From assembly GCF_000714815.1 (NCBI RefSeq), contig NZ_JMIH01000024.1:310001-374000 (forward strand): 64,000 nt of DNA. The letters run 5' to 3'. The position numbers and the translations under genes were made by a program. The notes beneath the pieces are model-generated. The model ran no database searches and had not been told where the DNA came from. It worked only from the letters and a program-made list of their open reading frames with translations. How positions within the stretch are numbered: position 1 is the first letter of the stretch; each line of letters starts with the position of its first letter. Shown here piece by piece: positions 16,917 through 26,466 of this stretch. This DNA is from Anditalea andensis. GTDB lineage: Bacteria > Bacteroidota > Bacteroidia > Cytophagales > Cyclobacteriaceae.

Positions 16917-17831
16917 TCACCTATCTAACATCTTGATAAACGCTTCTTCTGAAATCATAGGTATATTTAAGAGGTGGGCTTTATTTTTTTTACTGGGCCC
17001 CATATTTTTTCCGAATATGATAAAGTCTGTTTTTGAAGAAACACTGGTTTGTAGCTTTCCTCCATTACGGTGTATGTATATGGCCAAGTCATCTCTATCC
17101 AATTGCTGAAATGATCCAGAGAGTATGATTTTTCTATCTACTACCAAATTAGTTTTATGGTTTAAAAATAAAGTGCGATCATTAAGATAGGTGAAGTTCC
17201 TATTAGCTAAGCTCTTAGGAAATACAGCGTTAGCCGGCATGTGTTTCGATGAATGCATAAATGGAGTGACACCAGTCTGAGAAATGCTTCCCATTTTAAA
17301 GCCAAAATGGTCTACCAAATTTGATAGGCCGGATAGCTGAAAATCATTCATTAGCGCCAGGGCAATTTGAGCACATACTACAGAGTCGCTCAATGCATGG
17401 TGATGATCTAGTTTCAGATCATAATATCTGGCCAGAGAGCTTAACTTATAGTTTTTTAAAGGGAGCCCCACCTTACGGAAGATCTGAAGGGTACATCCGT
17501 AGGTGATTTCAGGAAAGGGCAGCTGGTAAGCAGATAAAGCATACCTTAGGACCGAAAAGTCAAATGATGCATTGTGTGCCACCATTTGTTTCCCATGGAT
17601 CTTATCTTTTATCCTTGACCATACTTGATCAAATGTGGCTGCGTCTTCTACCTGAGCTTCAGTAATGCCATGAACGCATTGATTGATAGCATCAAAATAA
17701 AATGGGGTAGGCTTAATGAGGTGATACTCCTGGTCCACTATCTTCATGTTTTCTACATAGGTTAATCCTATGGCGCATGCACTTTCGCGACACCTGTTTG
17801 CTGTTTCGAAGTCTATTGCAATAAAATCCAT
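16917..17831 (-). CDS. DEDDh 3'-5' exonuclease with C-terminal BRCT domain
   Basis: Residues 1-165 form a DnaQ-like exonuclease with all three Exo motifs: AIDFETAN (Asp and Glu), HNASFDFSVLR and HHALSDSVVCA (His five before Asp). Residues about 232-304 form a BRCT domain containing GGK, DFIIFGKNMGPSKK and ISEEAF. The architecture points to DNA repair or proofreading. It starts 3 nt after ligA ends on the same strand, and its BRCT domain closely resembles that of LigA. It is too short and too unusual to be called the main polymerase III epsilon subunit. Confidence 0.85.
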   Translation of the reverse strand: MDFIAIDFETANRCRESACAIGLTYVENMKIVDQEYHLIKPTPFYFDAINQCVHGITEAQVEDAATFDQVWSRIKDKIHGKQMVAHNASFDFSVLRYALSAYQLPFPEITYGCTLQIFRKVGLPLKNYKLSSLARYYDLKLDHHHALSDSVVCAQIALALMNDFQLSGLSNLVDHFGFKMGSISQTGVTPFMHSSKHMPANAVFPKSLANRNFTYLNDRTLFLNHKTNLVVDRKIILSGSFQQLDRDDLAIYIHRNGGKLQTSVSSKTDFIIFGKNMGPSKKNKAHLLNIPMISEEAFIKMLDR

Positions 17832-17834
17832 AGT

Positions 17835-20315
17835 TTATTCTACCATATTTAGAAACGCCTCTTCTGAGATTAAAGTAATATTCAATTTTTGTGCTTTTTC
17901 TTTTTTGCTTGGACCCATATCTTCACCTTCTATGATGAAATCTAATCCTTTAGACACAGATTTGGAATATATGCCCCCGTGGGATTCTATAAAGGTAATG
18001 ATCTCGTCGCGCTTGAAATGATGAAGTTTACCGGATGCCAATATTTTTTTCCCTGCTAACCGATAGCTGACCAGTTCTTTATCTGTTTCCTGAATTTCAA
18101 ATTTCAATCCATGTGCTTTTAATTTATGGATGGTTTCTACGTTTTTGTCATTTGTAAAAAATTCTTTTAGGCTGCTCACAAGTGTTTCTCCTACACCATT
18201 TATTTCCAACAGAGCTTCAGATGAGGCGGCCATCAGATGATCTATGTTTTTAAAGTTTTCTGCAAGAAGTTGGGCTGTGTTTTCTCCAATGTTTCTGATG
18301 CCCAATGCAAATAACACTTTTTCAAACGGCTGTTGTTTAGAGGCCTCTATACCTTCCAGCATATTATTGACGACGCCTTCCTGAAATGTATTACCTTTTA
18401 GTCTTTTGATTTTTTCTTCCACGTAAGTAGGAATTTCTTCAGGATATTTCAGCATTACTTCATGGACAGAGTTTTGTTTCAGCGAGATGTCTGAAAATTC
18501 TTTTACGTTTTCTGTTTCAAAAATTACAGCTAGGACTATAGGTAAGGGAATGAAATCCTCAATAGGGTCATATAAATGCTGGCTAAGCAAACTTAGTAGG
18601 AGAGATAATGCTTTTTTATTCACAGCTGAATTCTTACCCACTCCTTTCAAATATTGGCTGAATTTTGCCAATCTTTCATTTTGTTCCACTCCTTCGTTTT
18701 CAGACAGGAAAGTGGCGATATCATTTAACGGTATACCTTTAATAATGGCATAAAGTGCTTTTTTGACGGATACATACAGGTGCCCGTCACTGTCTTTGTA
18801 ATATTGGTCATTGTTCACTTCCAGTCCCAAAAGCTGTGCTTTTTTGGAAGGCAATTCATAAATATCTGCTGGGCTTATGATAAAATGCTGTTCGATAAGG
18901 GCTCTTATTCTTTCGGTACCCATACTATCGATATCCATAGCCCTTTTATGGACAAAATGCTCCATCCTTCCCAGCAGCTGTGGGGGACATGTTTCTGAAT
19001 TGGGGCAAAAGTGCTTGGCTTCTCCCTCGTTTCTGACCAATGTGGTACCACATTCAGGGCATTCTGTTATATAGGAAATTGGTTTTGCTGCTGGGTTTCT
19101 TTGCTTTAAATCTATCCCGGTGATCTTTGGGATGATTTCCCCTCCCTTTTCGACATGTACAGCATCACCTTCATGAAGGTCGAGTCTGAGGATTTCATTG
19201 GCATTGTGCAGAGATGCTCTCTTTACAGTAGTCCCGGCGAGAGAAACTGGTGTCAGGTTTGCTACAGGTGTAATGGCCCCTGTCCGCCCTACCTGATAGC
19301 TGACAGACAGTAATTTGCTGACTGCACTTTCCGCCTGGTATTTATAGGCGATGGCCCAGCGCGGGATTTTGGCTGTAAATCCCAATTCTTCTCTTTGATT
19401 GTAATCATTGATCTTCAATACCACTCCATCAGTATCGAGTGGGAGTTCATGTCTTTTATCACGCCATGCTTCTATATATCTGAGTACAGACTGGATGTCT
19501 GAACAGTTTTGATAGGAAGGAGACACATTAAAGCCCCATTTTTCCAGCAAAGATATGGCAAGATCGTGCCTTTCTACTCCGGGGGCATCTGTTAGCAGCT
19601 GATAAAAATAGCAGTTAAGCCTTCTTTTGGCCACAATCCCGCTGTCCTGCATTTTGATGGTGCCAGATGCTGCATTGCGAGGGTTTGCCAAAAGCGGTTC
19701 TCCGAGTTTTTCCCGAGCCATATTCAGTTTCACAAATTCCTTACGGGGAAGGAATATTTCCCCCCTTACTTCAAATGAATCCGGTACATCTTCTCCGGTA
19801 ACTGATAGTGGTATGTTGCGGATAGTACGGATGTTTTCTGTGACATTGTCTCCTTTATAGCCATCTCCACGGGTCACTGCTCTGACCAGTTTTCCGCCTT
19901 TGTATACCAGACTGATGGCAACACCGTCAAATTTCATTTCACAAAAATAGGTATAGTCCCTATGGCCCAATCCCTTGGCGACACGCTCGTCGAACGCTAT
20001 CAATTCGTCTTCAGAATATGTATTGCCTAAAGAAAGCATTCGTGTATTATGGGCAACGGTTTCAAAATTTTTGGTAACTGTACCGCCTACCCGCTGACTG
20101 GGGCTGTCCGGATCTAAAAGGTCAGGGAAAGCTGTTTCGAGAGCAATCAGTTCTTCCATTAACTGATCGAACTCCAAATCGGAAATTTCACTTTGATCCT
20201 CTTGATAATACAGATGGTTATAATAATTGATCTGTTCGGTAAGCATGGCGATACGTAGCTTTGCTTCGTGGTGATCCTTAAATGCTGGTGTCATATCTTC
20301 TTTCTGAAAACCCAA
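17835..20315 (-). CDS. ligA: NAD-dependent DNA ligase with a long insertion
   Basis: The 826-residue protein seals nicks using NAD. It has domain Ia (LYYQED..ISDLEFD), the adenylation site EMKFDG with Lys128, OB-fold motifs, a four-Cys zinc finger (C419, C422, C437, C443), HhH repeats (GIRNIGE near 672, INGVGE near 705) and a BRCT domain (752-826). Typical LigA is about 670 residues. The excess lies between the zinc finger and the HhH region, about residues 500-645, where most LigAs have a short GFGEKSA-type link. The exonuclease-BRCT gene follows 3 nt later. An alternative start at Met8 is possible. Confidence 0.93.
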   Translation of the reverse strand: MGFQKEDMTPAFKDHHEAKLRIAMLTEQINYYNHLYYQEDQSEISDLEFDQLMEELIALETAFPDLLDPDSPSQRVGGTVTKNFETVAHNTRMLSLGNTYSEDELIAFDERVAKGLGHRDYTYFCEMKFDGVAISLVYKGGKLVRAVTRGDGYKGDNVTENIRTIRNIPLSVTGEDVPDSFEVRGEIFLPRKEFVKLNMAREKLGEPLLANPRNAASGTIKMQDSGIVAKRRLNCYFYQLLTDAPGVERHDLAISLLEKWGFNVSPSYQNCSDIQSVLRYIEAWRDKRHELPLDTDGVVLKINDYNQREELGFTAKIPRWAIAYKYQAESAVSKLLSVSYQVGRTGAITPVANLTPVSLAGTTVKRASLHNANEILRLDLHEGDAVHVEKGGEIIPKITGIDLKQRNPAAKPISYITECPECGTTLVRNEGEAKHFCPNSETCPPQLLGRMEHFVHKRAMDIDSMGTERIRALIEQHFIISPADIYELPSKKAQLLGLEVNNDQYYKDSDGHLYVSVKKALYAIIKGIPLNDIATFLSENEGVEQNERLAKFSQYLKGVGKNSAVNKKALSLLLSLLSQHLYDPIEDFIPLPIVLAVIFETENVKEFSDISLKQNSVHEVMLKYPEEIPTYVEEKIKRLKGNTFQEGVVNNMLEGIEASKQQPFEKVLFALGIRNIGENTAQLLAENFKNIDHLMAASSEALLEINGVGETLVSSLKEFFTNDKNVETIHKLKAHGLKFEIQETDKELVSYRLAGKKILASGKLHHFKRDEIITFIESHGGIYSKSVSKGLDFIIEGEDMGPSKKEKAQKLNITLISEEAFLNMVE

Positions 20316-20419
20316 ATTTACTCCATTTGGAATAAATATGGACCCGAGGGGCTGATTCTTGTTTAATTTTGTTCCTAGCTGGCAATAGTTTGATATATTT
20401 GCCCTCCCAAATTAAAACT

Positions 20420-21052
20420 ATGAATAAAAAAGCAGATATAGAAAGGAAAATATTGGAAGAAGCATATCAGCTGTTTTTAGCCAAAGGCTATAAAAATACT
20501 ACTATGGATGATATAGCCCAAAAGCTAACGATGAGTAAGAAGACATTATATAAATATTTTCCAGGTAAATTCGAGTTACTATCTGCAGCATTTGACCTAC
20601 TGAAAACCAGGCTTTCTATACAAGTTGATACTGTTATCGGAGACCAGCATAAGCCATTTGCTTTAAAATTAAAATCATTTTTGGCTACCATAGCCAGCCA
20701 TCTTGCGCCCATTAATGCGGAACTTTTGGCCGATTTAAGAATACATGCTCCAGAAATTTGGGAGGAAATGCAGGTATATATAAGGGAATCCGCTTTTTTG
20801 CGTTTTCAGAAATTGATAGAAGAGGGGATAGAAAATGGTTTTATAGCCCCTAATGTTAATAAAACAATGGTAGTACTCGTATATGCCTCTGCCATACAAT
20901 ATATCATTGATCCCAGGTTTTTGGCCCAGTTTCCCCATCAGATGATGGAAGGTTTTGTGGCCAAGCCAGCCGAGATATATGATCAGGTGATCTCTATCAT
21001 ATTTGAAGGTATATTTACAGAATCTTCTAGAAATGACTATAGAAATGCCTGA
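20420..21052 (+). CDS. TetR-family transcriptional regulator
   Basis: The 210-residue protein has a classic N-terminal TetR helix-turn-helix: ILEEAYQLFLAKGYKNTTMDDIAQKL then MSKKTLYKYFPGK (about 8-50). The C-terminal helical domain would bind an unknown ligand and dimerise. The ATG at 20420 is preferred to the upstream frame start at 20369 because the HTH then begins near residue 8, as usual. It is divergent from ligA and convergent with aceK, with only 2 nt between stop codons. Its target is unknown. Confidence 0.85.
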   Translation: MNKKADIERKILEEAYQLFLAKGYKNTTMDDIAQKLTMSKKTLYKYFPGKFELLSAAFDLLKTRLSIQVDTVIGDQHKPFALKLKSFLATIASHLAPINAELLADLRIHAPEIWEEMQVYIRESAFLRFQKLIEEGIENGFIAPNVNKTMVVLVYASAIQYIIDPRFLAQFPHQMMEGFVAKPAEIYDQVISIIFEGIFTESSRNDYRNA

Positions 21053-21054
21053 GG

Positions 21055-22800
21055 TTAGCCTTCCTTATCTGGCCTGAAACGCATCGCCTGTGGATATGGA
21101 AAGGCGTGGATTAATTGGCCGCCTTTGATTTTGGCCTGAATGCTCTGCCAAAATGATGGGTCAAATAGATCTTTATGATATTCCTGAAAGTAAGTTTTCA
21201 CGTCTTTTCGGCCTATCATAAATTTTTTGAAATCTTCTGGAAATACATCATTTTTGGCTATATCATACCAAGGTTGGGAAGCGTATATTTGTTCATATGT
21301 CTCCGCTTTTGGTTTTTCCCGAAAATTCATATCTGTAATAAATTCTATTTCGTCATAGTCATAGAAGATGACCCTTTGCTGACGTGTCACCCCAAAATTT
21401 TTGGTCATCATGTCTCCAGGAAAAATATTGGCTTTTGCCAGCTGGATAATTGCTTCACCGTATTCTTCTACAGCAATTTTGGCTTCTTCGAAAGTACACC
21501 TTTCCAGGTACAAGTTCAGCGGGATCAGTCTCCTTTCCGTATAAAGATGCTTTATTAGAAGATGTTTTTCTGTAAAGACCAATAGTGAATTACAATAATG
21601 CTTTAATTCTTTTAATAGATCAGGGTGGATTCTATTGAGAGGAAAAAGAAAGTTTTCAAATTCATGCGTATCCGCCATTCTACCTACCCGGTCGTGAAGA
21701 GATACGAGTTTGTATTTTTCTTTTACTTCCGCTTTGGTCATATTTTTTGGTGGCTCAAAATGATCTTTTATCATTTTAAATACAATATTGTAAGAAGGTA
21801 AAGTAAATACAGTCATTACCATACCTTTAATCCCTTCTGCAGCAACAAATTGGTCTTTACTCTGATTAAGATGGTCCAGATAGTCACGGTAAAACTCAGT
21901 CTTGCCATGCTTATTGAACCCTATGGCATTGTATAGTTCATAGACCCGTTTATGTGTGATCACTGAATTCAGAAAAGCCACTACCTGTGCAGGAATGTCT
22001 GTCTGCACCATAAAATAGGATCTGGTATAACTGAATATCGCACTCATCAAATTGGGGTCAAATATCAATGTGTCTACATAGATACCCATCTCATCATGCA
22101 TAAATGGAATGATAAAGGGCATCCACTTACCACCCAAATAAGTTCTCCCTATAAGGTAAGCTGCTTTGTTACGATAAAACACGCTTTTTATCACCTGGGT
22201 AGTGGTTTCCTCAGTAGCTGTATACCTGCTGAGAATCACTTTACGGACAGACTGTACCAAGAACTGTATGTCTTTTTCTTTTTCATAATAAGGGACATTA
22301 AAATCAAAATCATCTATAATCTGCCTGATGATTTTCTGCAAACCCCATGTGGCAGGATAGTTATAAAAGAGGTTGTCATTTGAATGTAATTCACATGCAG
22401 TATACCCCTCGTGAACAAACATTAACGAATCGTCTACAGAAAACTGGCGGATCGTCTTTCTGATGGTGCTGTTAAAAAAAGATTCGGCCAGTTCTATGTC
22501 CTTTCTATTACAGACCTGTTTAGAAAATTCTTTTTTTATCTTATGCCACGCATTGTGGCTATAGACCATTTCTCCTAGGGTAGTCTTACATTTAAATACG
22601 GTATCATTTACTACATCTTTATAAAGCCGTAACCTTTGGCGGTGGTTGTTTTGAACACTGTCCCAGTCCCGGTCTCTGAAAAGCTTAGGTGCCAGGCCTG
22701 TCAAAGCATTGAATTGATCAATGTAAGTAATATAGCCCTCCAATATCAGATTTACTGTTTGCTTCAGCTGTGTGGTGTCCATGCCAATAATTTTTTGCAA
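21055..22800 (-). CDS. aceK: Isocitrate dehydrogenase kinase/phosphatase
   Basis: The 581-residue protein is recognisable AceK along its whole length: KGMVMTVFTLPSYN (nucleotide-binding region), HDRVGRMADTHEFENF (Asp needed for phosphatase activity), NIFPGDMMTKNFGVTR and FYDYDEI (kinase catalytic and metal residues). AceK phosphorylates isocitrate dehydrogenase to divert carbon into the glyoxylate shunt. Here it stands alone, without aceA, aceB or icd in the window. An internal Met7 is an alternative start. AceK is best known from Proteobacteria, so its presence is notable though not unique as far as I recall. Confidence 0.93.
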   Translation of the reverse strand: MQKIIGMDTTQLKQTVNLILEGYITYIDQFNALTGLAPKLFRDRDWDSVQNNHRQRLRLYKDVVNDTVFKCKTTLGEMVYSHNAWHKIKKEFSKQVCNRKDIELAESFFNSTIRKTIRQFSVDDSLMFVHEGYTACELHSNDNLFYNYPATWGLQKIIRQIIDDFDFNVPYYEKEKDIQFLVQSVRKVILSRYTATEETTTQVIKSVFYRNKAAYLIGRTYLGGKWMPFIIPFMHDEMGIYVDTLIFDPNLMSAIFSYTRSYFMVQTDIPAQVVAFLNSVITHKRVYELYNAIGFNKHGKTEFYRDYLDHLNQSKDQFVAAEGIKGMVMTVFTLPSYNIVFKMIKDHFEPPKNMTKAEVKEKYKLVSLHDRVGRMADTHEFENFLFPLNRIHPDLLKELKHYCNSLLVFTEKHLLIKHLYTERRLIPLNLYLERCTFEEAKIAVEEYGEAIIQLAKANIFPGDMMTKNFGVTRQQRVIFYDYDEIEFITDMNFREKPKAETYEQIYASQPWYDIAKNDVFPEDFKKFMIGRKDVKTYFQEYHKDLFDPSFWQSIQAKIKGGQLIHAFPYPQAMRFRPDKEG

Positions 22801-23413
22801 TATATAGTATTATAGAGCAATGCGGAAAAGGGGGTATCAAATAAATAGTACTTATATAATCACATGTGTTTAAGTGGTTGATATTAAGACACCTTTTGGA
22901 TTTTGTTATGTGTTTTTATAGTCTAAATACTAATATCAAATAGGCATTTTGTGCTGATTTTGATTTGAAATTTTTACTCATTTTATAAAGAGATAAAATT
23001 CTTTGCAATCGATTGTTTGAGCTTAAAGAAATAATCTTTACCTTTCTGCCCAGTTATTCAATCGATTGGATAAATGACAATAGGTTTAATAGGTTTGATA
23101 GAAATCAAAAAAGGTCAGGACGATGTTCGGACCTTTTTTTATCTCGTCAAAGTAAATTTATCATAAGTTATTTTTACTATAAAGCCGGTGAATAATTGGT
23201 AATATGATTGATGTGACAATTTTTTTTGATTCTGGTATAGGGCTGTTTTATCATTTATGAAATAGTCCTTTTCGTTCTAAAGTTATCTCAAAAAGCATTT
23301 TTATTGGTTTATTATGAAAAATGATTTCCAGAAAAAAACAAATGATAATATAATCTACTAAGCTTTTTTCGTATTTTCAGCACTTTAATAGATGCTGATA
23401 TATCTAAAAGTCT
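22801..23413. other. 613-bp spacer, possible small RNA locus
   Basis: No convincing protein gene is present; the 60-codon frame at 23013-23195 overlaps the hairpin and has no family look. The spacer holds two copies of CAATCGATTG (23006-23015, 23059-23068), which can pair with each other, and an orphan terminator at 23107-23140. Together these may mark an unannotated RNA between about 23000 and 23140. Confidence 0.35.
23107..23140 (+). terminator. Orphan intrinsic terminator
   Basis: AAAAAAGGTC (23107-23116) pairs with GACCTTTTTT (23130-23139), followed by more T. No recognised gene ends just before it on either strand, since aceK is transcribed away. Confidence 0.7.
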
Positions 23414-24076
23414 ATGATTCATTCGAATAGGAAATATTTAAATGTGTTGCTTATTAGTCTATACCTATTGTCAGCCTGTGGAGCAGATCCAGAAGCCGGT
23501 ACTGTTGAGGAAGTGACTGATAATTCTCCCTCACAGATGCAGATCATGCAGATGGGCATTCAGAAACTTCCCCAATGGATAGACCACTGGGAAATGCAGG
23601 GAAGGGAGTTCACTAAAACCGGTTTTGAAATAGAGCAGGAAGTCCAGTATGAACCACTGGAACTTCCTGAAGAAAATAGCATGGGAAGTGGGTATCCTCT
23701 TAAGAAATACCAAATCTTGCACCCGGAAGACAGAGGGGTCATAGACATATATGATTATAAAGTAGAGATAGACTCTGCAGGTAAAGTAGACCTTAACCCT
23801 GACGGAGAAGTTTCTTATTTCAGGTCTAATGGTATGAAGGAGAGGTTACTTTTTATAGGACCTGCAGGAGTGTTTGAAGATGCTGTATGGATTACAGGAG
23901 AACACTTATTGGTAGCAGGCCATTTTCAGGATGATGAAAAATTCACACCTAAACTTTGGTTGGTGATCCCGGATAAAAACGTCTATATTCAATACAAAAA
24001 TCCATTTGAAACCTCGGAATATAAACCTGAAAGCTATCTTCGGAAAAAAATGACGAACCTTTCTTTTAATGAATGA
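23414..24076 (+). CDS. Unknown lipoprotein
   Basis: The 220-residue protein has a type II signal peptide with lipobox LLSAC (Cys near residue 22) followed by an acidic linker. The rest is a soluble beta-rich domain (HWEMQGREFTKTGFE, PLKKYQILHPEDRGVIDIYDYK, PKLWLVIPDKNVYIQYKNP) that I do not recognise. It is presumably anchored in the outer membrane facing the periplasm. Its stop overlaps the start of the NUDIX gene by 4 nt (ATGA), indicating an operon. Confidence 0.7.
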   Translation: MIHSNRKYLNVLLISLYLLSACGADPEAGTVEEVTDNSPSQMQIMQMGIQKLPQWIDHWEMQGREFTKTGFEIEQEVQYEPLELPEENSMGSGYPLKKYQILHPEDRGVIDIYDYKVEIDSAGKVDLNPDGEVSYFRSNGMKERLLFIGPAGVFEDAVWITGEHLLVAGHFQDDEKFTPKLWLVIPDKNVYIQYKNPFETSEYKPESYLRKKMTNLSFNE

Positions 24077-24705
24077 AATTAGCCGATGTTATTAAAAGGC
24101 TGGAAAGAAATCTGCAACAGCCTCTTCCGGGAAAAGAAGGTCAGTTGATCATGGCTCCCAGGCCGCTTGACCATGCCCGGTTTTCATATGAGAAAAAGGA
24201 TGGGGCTAGGAAAGGCGCTGTTTTGATATTATTTTACCCAAGAGAGGGAGGAAGTGCTGTCCCTTTTATCAAAAGGCCGGTATATACAGGTGCTCACAGC
24301 GGGCAGGTTTCATTTCCCGGAGGTAAATGGGAAGAAAGCGATCCCGGTCTGGAGTATACTGCGATACGTGAAACAGAGGAAGAAATTGGGATAGATAAAT
24401 CTAAAATTCAGGTATTTGGTGAACTTTCAGATTTATTTATTGAACCCAGTAATTTTTTGGTATCACCTTACCTTGGGTTTATGGAAGAAATCCCTGATTT
24501 TCAGCCAGATCCACGGGAGGTCACACGGATCATAGAGTGTGACTTTAGCTACCTGATAGATAAAAATATCAGAAAGCGCAAAATGATGGAAGCCCGAAAT
24601 GTTCCTAAAATGGATGTCCCATACTTTGATATAGACCAGGAAATTGTGTGGGGTGCTACTGCCATGATGCTTAGTGAATTAATGACGATCTGGGAAAGGA
24701 TTTAA
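24073..24705 (+). CDS. NUDIX hydrolase, CoA pyrophosphatase type (NudL-like)
   Basis: The 210-residue protein has a Nudix box: GGKWEESD, then AIRETEEEIGI. The HSGQVSFPGG segment just before it is the NuCoA signature of the CoA-diphosphatase group. It likely cleaves CoA or acyl-CoA to phosphopantetheine and 3',5'-ADP. It is translationally coupled to the upstream lipoprotein gene, an association whose meaning is unclear. Confidence 0.85.
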   Translation: MKLADVIKRLERNLQQPLPGKEGQLIMAPRPLDHARFSYEKKDGARKGAVLILFYPREGGSAVPFIKRPVYTGAHSGQVSFPGGKWEESDPGLEYTAIRETEEEIGIDKSKIQVFGELSDLFIEPSNFLVSPYLGFMEEIPDFQPDPREVTRIIECDFSYLIDKNIRKRKMMEARNVPKMDVPYFDIDQEIVWGATAMMLSELMTIWERI

Positions 24706-24784
24706 ATACCCACTCTAACCTTTTATCTCAATGGCTTGTGCTTTAGGCCCATTTAGAGTAATTATGTGATCTAATCAGATTAAT

Positions 24785-26038
24785 ATGCAAGAACATACCC
24801 CCTTGATTACAAATGACGCCGTTGTTTTAGGAATATTATTGGCCATATTGGCTCTTGTTTTTTCAACTTCTGCCAGTAAGTCTATATTCTGGACCAAATT
24901 TTACAGAGTAGTTCCTTCTATTTTACTCTGTTATTTTATTCCTGCTTTGCTAAATTCATTTGGTTTGATATCGGGTGAGTACAGTAGGCTATATTCCATG
25001 GCCTCGCAGTATTTATTGCCTACCTCGTTGGTCCTATTGACATTGAGTATAGATTTTAAGGGTATATTAAAACTTGGACCCAAAGCACTTATCATGTTTT
25101 TGGCAGGAACTTTAGGGATAGTATTAGGAGGTCCCCTGGCCGTTTTGATCATATCTACCTTTGCTCCTGAAGTAGTAGGGGGAGCTGGACCTGATGAGGT
25201 ATGGAGAGGTTTAGCTACCATAGCGGGTAGTTGGATAGGCGGGGGAGCCAATCAGGCAGCGATGTTGGAGACCTTTGGGGCCAGTCCTGCGCTGTTCAGC
25301 CAGATGATCGCCGTGGATGTATTGGTAGCCAATGTTTGGATGGCTGTGCTATTATATTGGGCAGCTAAGCCTGAAGTAATAGATAAACTGTTTAAAGCAG
25401 ATAGCTCTTCGATACATGAGCTACAGGATAAAGTAGAGAAATACAGGGCGGGGATTATGAAAATCCCCACAATGGCCGATACGATGAAAATATTCGGAAT
25501 TGGCTTTGCCATTACTGGTTTTGCCCATTTAGTGGCGGATAATTTAGCACCTTTTATAGGAGAGAATTACCCCGTATTAAAGCAGTATTCTCTGGATAAG
25601 ACGTTTTTTTGGATAGTGATTGTAGCTACTACCGGAGGATTGATTCTTTCTTTTACTAAAGCCAGGAATCTAGAGGGAGCAGGAGCGTCTCGTTTGGGAT
25701 CAGTACTTTTATACGTACTTGTGGCCACCATAGGGATGCAGATGGATCTGATGGCTGTTTTCGATAATCCTACCCTTTTTCTGGTAGGCATGGTATGGAT
25801 GCTGATGCATATCATGATTATGCTTATAGTAGCCTATTTTATCAAGGCACCCTTCTTCTTCGTAGCAGTGGGATCACAGGCCAATGTCGGGGGTGCTGCT
25901 TCTGCTCCCATCGTGGCTTCTGCCTTTAACCCTTCCTTGGCTCCTGTGGGGGTATTATTAGCCGTGTTAGGTTATGCAGTGGGTACTTATGGAGCTTATT
26001 TGTGCGGACTCTTGTTACAGCTAGTATCTACTAATTAA
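24785..26038 (+). CDS. DUF819 family membrane protein
   Basis: The 417-residue protein is a polytopic membrane protein with about ten to twelve segments. It has the Gly-rich motifs of DUF819 (AGSWIGGGANQAAM near 155 and GSQANVGGAASAPIVASAF near 365). The internal similarity of these two Gly-rich loops suggests an inverted-repeat transporter fold. Substrate is unknown. A small 2Fe-2S protein gene begins 5 nt after the stop and is probably cotranscribed. Confidence 0.8.
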   Translation: MQEHTPLITNDAVVLGILLAILALVFSTSASKSIFWTKFYRVVPSILLCYFIPALLNSFGLISGEYSRLYSMASQYLLPTSLVLLTLSIDFKGILKLGPKALIMFLAGTLGIVLGGPLAVLIISTFAPEVVGGAGPDEVWRGLATIAGSWIGGGANQAAMLETFGASPALFSQMIAVDVLVANVWMAVLLYWAAKPEVIDKLFKADSSSIHELQDKVEKYRAGIMKIPTMADTMKIFGIGFAITGFAHLVADNLAPFIGENYPVLKQYSLDKTFFWIVIVATTGGLILSFTKARNLEGAGASRLGSVLLYVLVATIGMQMDLMAVFDNPTLFLVGMVWMLMHIMIMLIVAYFIKAPFFFVAVGSQANVGGAASAPIVASAFNPSLAPVGVLLAVLGYAVGTYGAYLCGLLLQLVSTN

Positions 26039-26043
26039 TTCTT

Positions 26044-26280
26044 ATGGCCGAATACCGGAAATTCATATTTGTATGTACAGGATCAGATTGTAAAGACAAT
26101 GGCTGTAAAGGACTGGTAAGCGATATAAAAAATCTAATGCGCGAAAATGGCTATAAAGGACATTATAGATTGGTGAAAACCAAGTGCATGGATTTCTGTA
26201 AAACAGGCCCTATAGTGGTAATGAAGGATGATGTGATTAAGAAAGCTACTTTGGAGAAGGTAAAAGATGGGTTAAAATAG
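26044..26280 (+). CDS. Thioredoxin-like [2Fe-2S] ferredoxin-domain protein
   Basis: The 78-residue protein has the FVCTGSDCKDNGC cluster at the start and KTKCMDFCKTGP later, the spacing seen in thioredoxin-fold 2Fe-2S proteins (NuoE-like C-terminal domain). It probably carries one iron-sulfur cluster and acts as a small electron carrier or sensor. It directly follows the DUF819 permease. Confidence 0.8.
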   Translation: MAEYRKFIFVCTGSDCKDNGCKGLVSDIKNLMRENGYKGHYRLVKTKCMDFCKTGPIVVMKDDVIKKATLEKVKDGLK

Positions 26281-26466
26281 ATTCGAAATGAGTAGATTTA
26301 AGTTGTCAATAACTAATGGTAGGTCAATTTGATGCAGTAGCTTTAATATTTAAAAGGTTTAATTAATTTAAGTCCTAATAACGCCTTAATATACCTTATA
26401 GTTAAATATTTTTTTTGAAAAATTTTAATTAATATATATATTTTTATATAGCTAAAATTATTCAAT

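Noticed and set aside
23013-23195. 60-codon open frame in the aceK upstream spacer
   Set aside because: It runs through the terminator hairpin, has no leader or family features and is AT-driven.
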